A stretch of 64,000 nucleotides of DNA, taken from the NCBI GenBank assembly GCA_900708905.1, contig CAADRB010000043.1:1178869-1242868 (forward strand), read 5' to 3'. Of this stretch, positions 59,846 through 64,000 are shown piece by piece. The stretch comes from Hymenolepis diminuta (lineage: Eukaryota; Platyhelminthes; Cestoda; Cyclophyllidea; Hymenolepididae). Under the pieces are notes generated by a model. The model saw nothing but the letters and a program-made list of their open reading frames with translations, did no database searches and was not told the DNA's origin. The translations under genes and the position numbers were made by a program. Within the stretch, counting starts at the first letter, position 1, and each line of letters begins with the position of its first letter.

Positions 59846-61039
59846 AGCCTTGTTAGCATTGTGAACCCCACAGATTGAAGGGATTTTTCAATCTCACATT
59901 AATTATCAAATAGTATTCCTCCAAAAAAGCATGTTAACACAACAAAGGGCAATTTTAACGTGATTAAATATGAATAGAACTACTGCTTTATCATAATATC
60001 GGTAAATTACAGATTTCAAATATACCGAATATATTCAGAGGCATAATGAACGGGAAAAAGTAGAAAAAATTATACTACAGTAATTATCATTTAATCGAAA
60101 CAAGATTAATAGATTATTTCATAAGGAGGGTAGCAACCGTTATATCAAAAGCTTATAAATTGATTCTAGGTACTCCAGTTATTACTTTTCGTTATATTTT
60201 CCCATTTCGAATATGTTCCCATTTCAAGGTTATACTCATTGTTAGGCCGATATGGCAATTCTAAAACTTTAATCGACATTAAATACGGCAAGTTATGTTT
60301 AATTTACCCATACATAATATGCCGAAAGAATATATGGTGAAGTTATTTGTCCCAACTTTTCAGGTTCCAAAAGGAAATTTCTTCTGATATAATTTCATTT
60401 GATCCAGACGTCCGATTTATTTAACAAATGAATTCTTCTAATCTAAGAGGTTAATTAAAATTGTATATTTGTATTTTAATAAAATCTTTTTCGCAGCGTT
60501 GTTAAATAAATGCTCTAGCTCAGTAGACGAAAATAGAGACATGAGTACAATTTCAAAATTATTCAGTAAATAATAGTTTCATATAAAATCCTTCTCAGAA
60601 ACCAATATTTGCAGGTGAATGCCATTCATCGTATATCCGAAATCTGACTGATTGATCTTTATTGCTCGGGCTTATCGAATATTGACGCGTATATATTTCA
60701 ATTATAAGATTTTTCAAATAGGAACTAATATTTCAGGAAGATTACTCATTCAGAATAAAATGCTATAAAATTCTTATATCTAGAGGCTAGTTGTTAATTT
60801 AATTCTTCTGGAATAAAAATTATTCATTTTATGCAAATGTTTGGGCGTTGAATTCATACTGAATCATTTTCGAGGTCTTCCGAAGCGTCAAGAGTAAGGG
60901 TCGCTGGGTCTCCGGAATTTCAGTGCTCCGATAAATCCCCGGTGGATTCGTCTTTGATTTAAAAGTTATTGCTGAGTTCCGAGAGCGATGATTTTGCGGT
61001 GGCGTCGTAACCGTAACCGACTTCCCCAGGGCATTGCAC

Positions 61040-61264
61040 TACTTACAAACACGACTCGAGAACATCACAATACAAAACGACCCAAACTACTATATTAACA
61101 CATGACGCACGTTTTCGTATCCATAGGTCGATTTATATTGTGCGCCGTTTAAAACCGTAATGTAAATAAATTTTTTCGAATGAAGGGGAATTAAAAGAAG
61201 GAAAGTAAAGGATCTTACATATGAGAATTATTTTGGGAAAAATATTATTTTCTTATATGTAGCG
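61040..61264 (+). repeat. Dispersed repeat family R1, copy 3
   Basis: Same orientation as the other two copies. Its last block reads TTCTTATATGTAGC, so the terminal bases have drifted. It is preceded by about 200 GC-richer bases (60850-61040) that the other copies lack. Confidence 0.7.
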
Positions 61265-62125
61265 GTACAGGATTTATCACGCAAATTAGGTTGTAACAAA
61301 ATAAATGAATTATGCTTTAGACATTTAGGAAAAATTGAAATAATAGTTCACATTAAGCCGGTTGCATTACAAAGGCTCCATTTCAGTTATCCGGATGCTT
61401 ATCGCCTGAAATATATTGCATTAGCATTTGCATACTGACCTGCAATGGACAACGATATCGGGGCAGTGGTCCGAAGATATTCTAAACGCTAGCATGCGGC
61501 TAAGATTCGCTCAACAGAAACCTAGCTCCTGGCCAGCAACTACAGCTGATATATATTGGCATTCTGCGACAGGCTCAAGAGCATTAATATGTGCAATGTA
61601 TGAATATTTTCAACTGCCACTTGAACGCCTTTGACCTCTTCCGGCTTAATAAAACCTCTTGATGCCTGCGCAAAGCGTGTGAAATTTAACTGTCAATGTA
61701 ACTGCCCTGACAATCTTTTTATTCCAGATTTAGATCTATTCCACGAAGTAAAAAACAGTATGAAAATTATGAATGTTCCTATTAAATAATTCGTCCAAAC
61801 TAATCTCGACTAGTCAATGATGATGTAGTGTACAAAAATTGATCATTAGTACATGTAATAGTAAACAAAAGCTATAACTCTTTAGTTTAATTTGTTTTTT
61901 TTATTGATTACTTAAGTACAGTGGCTTACAAAAAGTTGCAAAAAACTTATAAGTAATTAAGTAGATATTTGAAAAAATACGTTCATATCAATATCGGAAT
62001 TTATTTGACTTCCACGAGTTTGGATCAACATGATTCATGATATGAGACTAAGAAATTTAAAATAATAAGAAGGCACAATTCTTACCTTCAAAAAAACGGC
62101 TTTACACCTAAATTGTTGACTGTAT

Positions 62126-62534
62126 TGTAAGATACAAGGTATAGGGCACCGCCATTAATGGCGGCGAAACCGAAACCAAAGATGAACTAACCAATCATAT
62201 CTCTTTCTTTTGCATGTTACCAATCACAAACCGCGCCATGGGCAGACCTAAGGAAGATCACCGAGGGAGAGCCAATCACCGAGGCGTCGTCCGGCAACGA
62301 AGAGCAGAAAGGCCTGGATGTCTAAACAGGCTATAATACGGCGTGCCGGCGTGGTGACAAGACACTCTCCTGACGCGGCCTCCATCTCTATCTCTGTGTG
62401 TGTGTGCCTTACATCCCTACCTCTGTAACAGACCCGAGTAACTCTTCCCACTCTCCTTAGATTATCCTCTCTGTAATAATAAAGGGTTTCCTACCTTGCT
62501 ACGACTATTCTATTCAAGGTCGATAAGTCTTACA
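62126..62534 (+). mobile_element. Solo LTR, 409 bp, with target duplication
   Basis: Starts TGTAAGA and ends TCTTACA, a perfect 7-bp terminal inverted repeat with the TG..CA rule. It is flanked by GTAT on both sides (62122-62125 and 62535-62538), a 4-bp target duplication. GC-richer than its surroundings, it holds an AATAAA at 62478-62483 as an R-region signal and a short (GT)n. No internal domain lies beside it, so it is the product of LTR-LTR recombination. Orientation follows the poly(A) signal. The antisense 67-codon frame is incidental. Confidence 0.8.
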
Positions 62535-62538
62535 GTAT

Positions 62539-63119
62539 CTCATATAAAACAATTATTAAATTACCTCTAAAGTTCACGTGTTCTACAAGGTAAGAAAATT
62601 GTCAAATTTTAACACTACTAAGAATCATCTTTCTCATGATGCTGCATTAATAACCAAAACATTTTCTAAGATCGAGTAATATTTTTTATTTTAAATAAAA
62701 ACAAAAATACAAATATTTACTCAGGAATATAAAAGCAAGAGCGAACATTTCTTATGCATGAAATTATGATACCGTTATACCTTGATTAATGATTAAAATA
62801 AACCCATTTGAGGTAATCCGCTTTAAACAATGATTAATTATTTTTTCATATCTGTCAAATAGCAAGCATACGAAATCTTTACGTGGTTAAAATATTATAT
62901 GTCATTCCATGTGTACTGAAAACTAACATTTGTGACTTGGTGACGAATCAGGGCGGTTAATTGCAGACCCTATAATCTCACTTGGAAAAGAACTGGAAAA
63001 AATACTGATCGTAAGTTAATTCCTATGTCACTCAAAACAGTTTAATGCATACTGCTGTTTGCAATGAACTTCCGAAAGACATTACTCGAATGCAAACTTT
63101 TATATACAGCCAAATAAAC
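62539..63119. other. Intergenic
   Basis: AT-rich; nothing recognised before the EF-hand relic. Confidence 0.5.
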
Positions 63120-63757
63120 GACCTTGAAGAGCACGCATTTTTAAGGTGTTATAGGATTGGGGCTATGGAATTGCACCCTTTCGGTGCTAAAATTGCCCTT
63201 CTAAGGACCTTATTGAGCTTCTTATTACTTTCGTGATCAGACGTGTAAATGGCTATTTCGCTAATCCTTCAGGACATTTAATCCTTTTTGATGCAGATTT
63301 GGCAGAAATGTAATGCAATTTTTAATTCAGTATTTAAAACGACCATAATGAATCATTGAACCTCAACTATTCTCGGAAATTATCTGAAAGTAACTCTGGA
63401 TTTGACGATTCAAACGCTTCAGTCCTCCAGATAACTGATGCCGATGATAACGACAAGATGTGGAGTTTAATTGAAATTATTAATTGCCTTTCCAGGTAAC
63501 GGAATAATTGACTTTCGCGAACTTATTAATTAGAAAATTAATAAAACGAGACAGACTAACACGAATTATCATCACATGAAACTTTTAATGCTATTCCATT
63601 CGGATAGAAATGGTTATTTTAATTTCGATGTGGATGAAATGTTTAAGGAGGGGCCTAATGAGGAAAACAGTGCATTGCAAAATTATTGCTTCATTTTCCC
63701 CAAATATTTACATACAATAGGTGAAAATACATTTCTTACGCAAACTCATTCAAGGTG
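63120..63757 (+). pseudogene. EF-hand (calmodulin/troponin C-like) relic
   Basis: GNGIIDFRE at 63495-63521 equals the second half of a calmodulin EF-hand 2 (GNGTIDFPE). In the same frame, exactly 38 residues later, DRNGYF (63603-63620) stands where calmodulin has DGNGYI of EF-hand 3. A TAG at 63531-63533 breaks the frame between them. Upstream in another frame, SLIEIIN resembles the helix ELQDMIN. A weaker match at about 63120-63235 (EEHAFL..G..IALLRTL) may be EF-hand 1. In the third loop the X position is His and the -Z position is Val, so calcium binding is lost. A decayed copy is the simplest reading; a divergent spliced gene is the alternative. Confidence 0.45.
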
Positions 63758-63948
63758 AGATTTCACAGTTTGAGGCATCATCGTGTGGCATCATTTACGA
63801 TAGACCCGTAACCGTTACTGCATCGAACCACATCGACGCCGAGAAATATCAAAAGCGTAATTTTTGTTGCTCTGGTCTAGGTGGCCACTAGATACAGCCA
63901 GGCTACAGTTTTATCAAACCCGGAGGGAAAGAATTTAGTGCAATCTGC

Positions 63949-64000
63949 TATAACGTAACCAACTAGGAGTTCGGATAGTAATCTAGCAGAGCCAACAATC
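63949..64000 (-). mobile_element. Second copy of the Gypsy LTR end, cut by the window
   Basis: TATAACGTAAC, AACTAGGAGT, AGTAATC and GAGCCAACAATC occur in the same order as at 50832-50884. It runs off the window, so its full extent and element are unknown. Confidence 0.7.

Larger units (their letters stand above)
53041..62121. other. Intergenic with repeat debris
   Basis: Holds a hairpin (53359-53385), repeat R3 copies (54285, 56930), a tRNA-like relic (59771) and repeat R1 (61040). A GC-richer block at 60850-61040 is unassigned. No supported gene. Confidence 0.5.

Noticed and set aside
62248..62451. 67-codon frame on the - strand with a protein-like look
   Set aside because: It lies wholly inside the solo LTR; the GC-rich LTR has few stops by composition.
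1..64000. CRISPR arrays, operons, phage genes or bacterial defence systems
   Set aside because: No regular direct repeats with spacers and no prokaryote-like gene layout; introns and retrotransposons show a eukaryote.

Overview
The window is AT-rich eukaryotic DNA, with a 6-base run of N at 47-52. It most resembles a flatworm genome and probably a tapeworm. The evidence is one gene whose phase-consistent introns are either tiny (38-41 nt) or very long (8.1 kb), isolated intronless genes, and many decayed Ty3/Gypsy elements whose integrase tails look like flatworm ones. The clade is an inference from these traits; no marker in the window proves it.

Two genes are certain. A CP2/LSF-family transcription factor (TFCP2/UBP1/gemini type) runs on + from 3464 to 18027. 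I rebuilt it as 11 exons coding for 865 residues; all splice sites are GT-AG and all phases agree. An intronless SLC22-type organic ion transporter of 556 residues lies on - from 20154 to 18484, tail to tail with the CP2 gene. They look like ordinary neighbours with no shared pathway.

From about 20.2 kb onward the window is mostly intergenic. Weaker gene candidates are a Ser-rich ORF (38230-38691, +), a Gln-rich intronless ORF with a TATA box and a poly(A) signal (44221-43580, -), a two-exon mini-gene (46546-46309, -), a 97-residue ORF (28906-29199, +), a lone exon-like segment (45234-45308, +) and a broken EF-hand (calmodulin-like) relic (63120-63757, +).

The rest is repeat debris. There are three broken Ty3/Gypsy pol remnants from at least two lineages: 24.4-26.6 kb (-), 32.7-33.2 kb (+) and 50.8-53.0 kb (-). 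A clean solo LTR with a 4-bp target duplication lies at 62126-62534. Several unnamed dispersed families have two to four copies here, found by eye: a three-copy family ending in TGTAACA, a pair resembling 5S rRNA, tRNA-like SINE relics and other pairs. I found no intact RNA gene, CRISPR array, prokaryotic operon or obvious new multi-gene system. The most unusual items are the 5S-like repeat pair, the EF-hand relic and the oversized linker in the CP2 factor.
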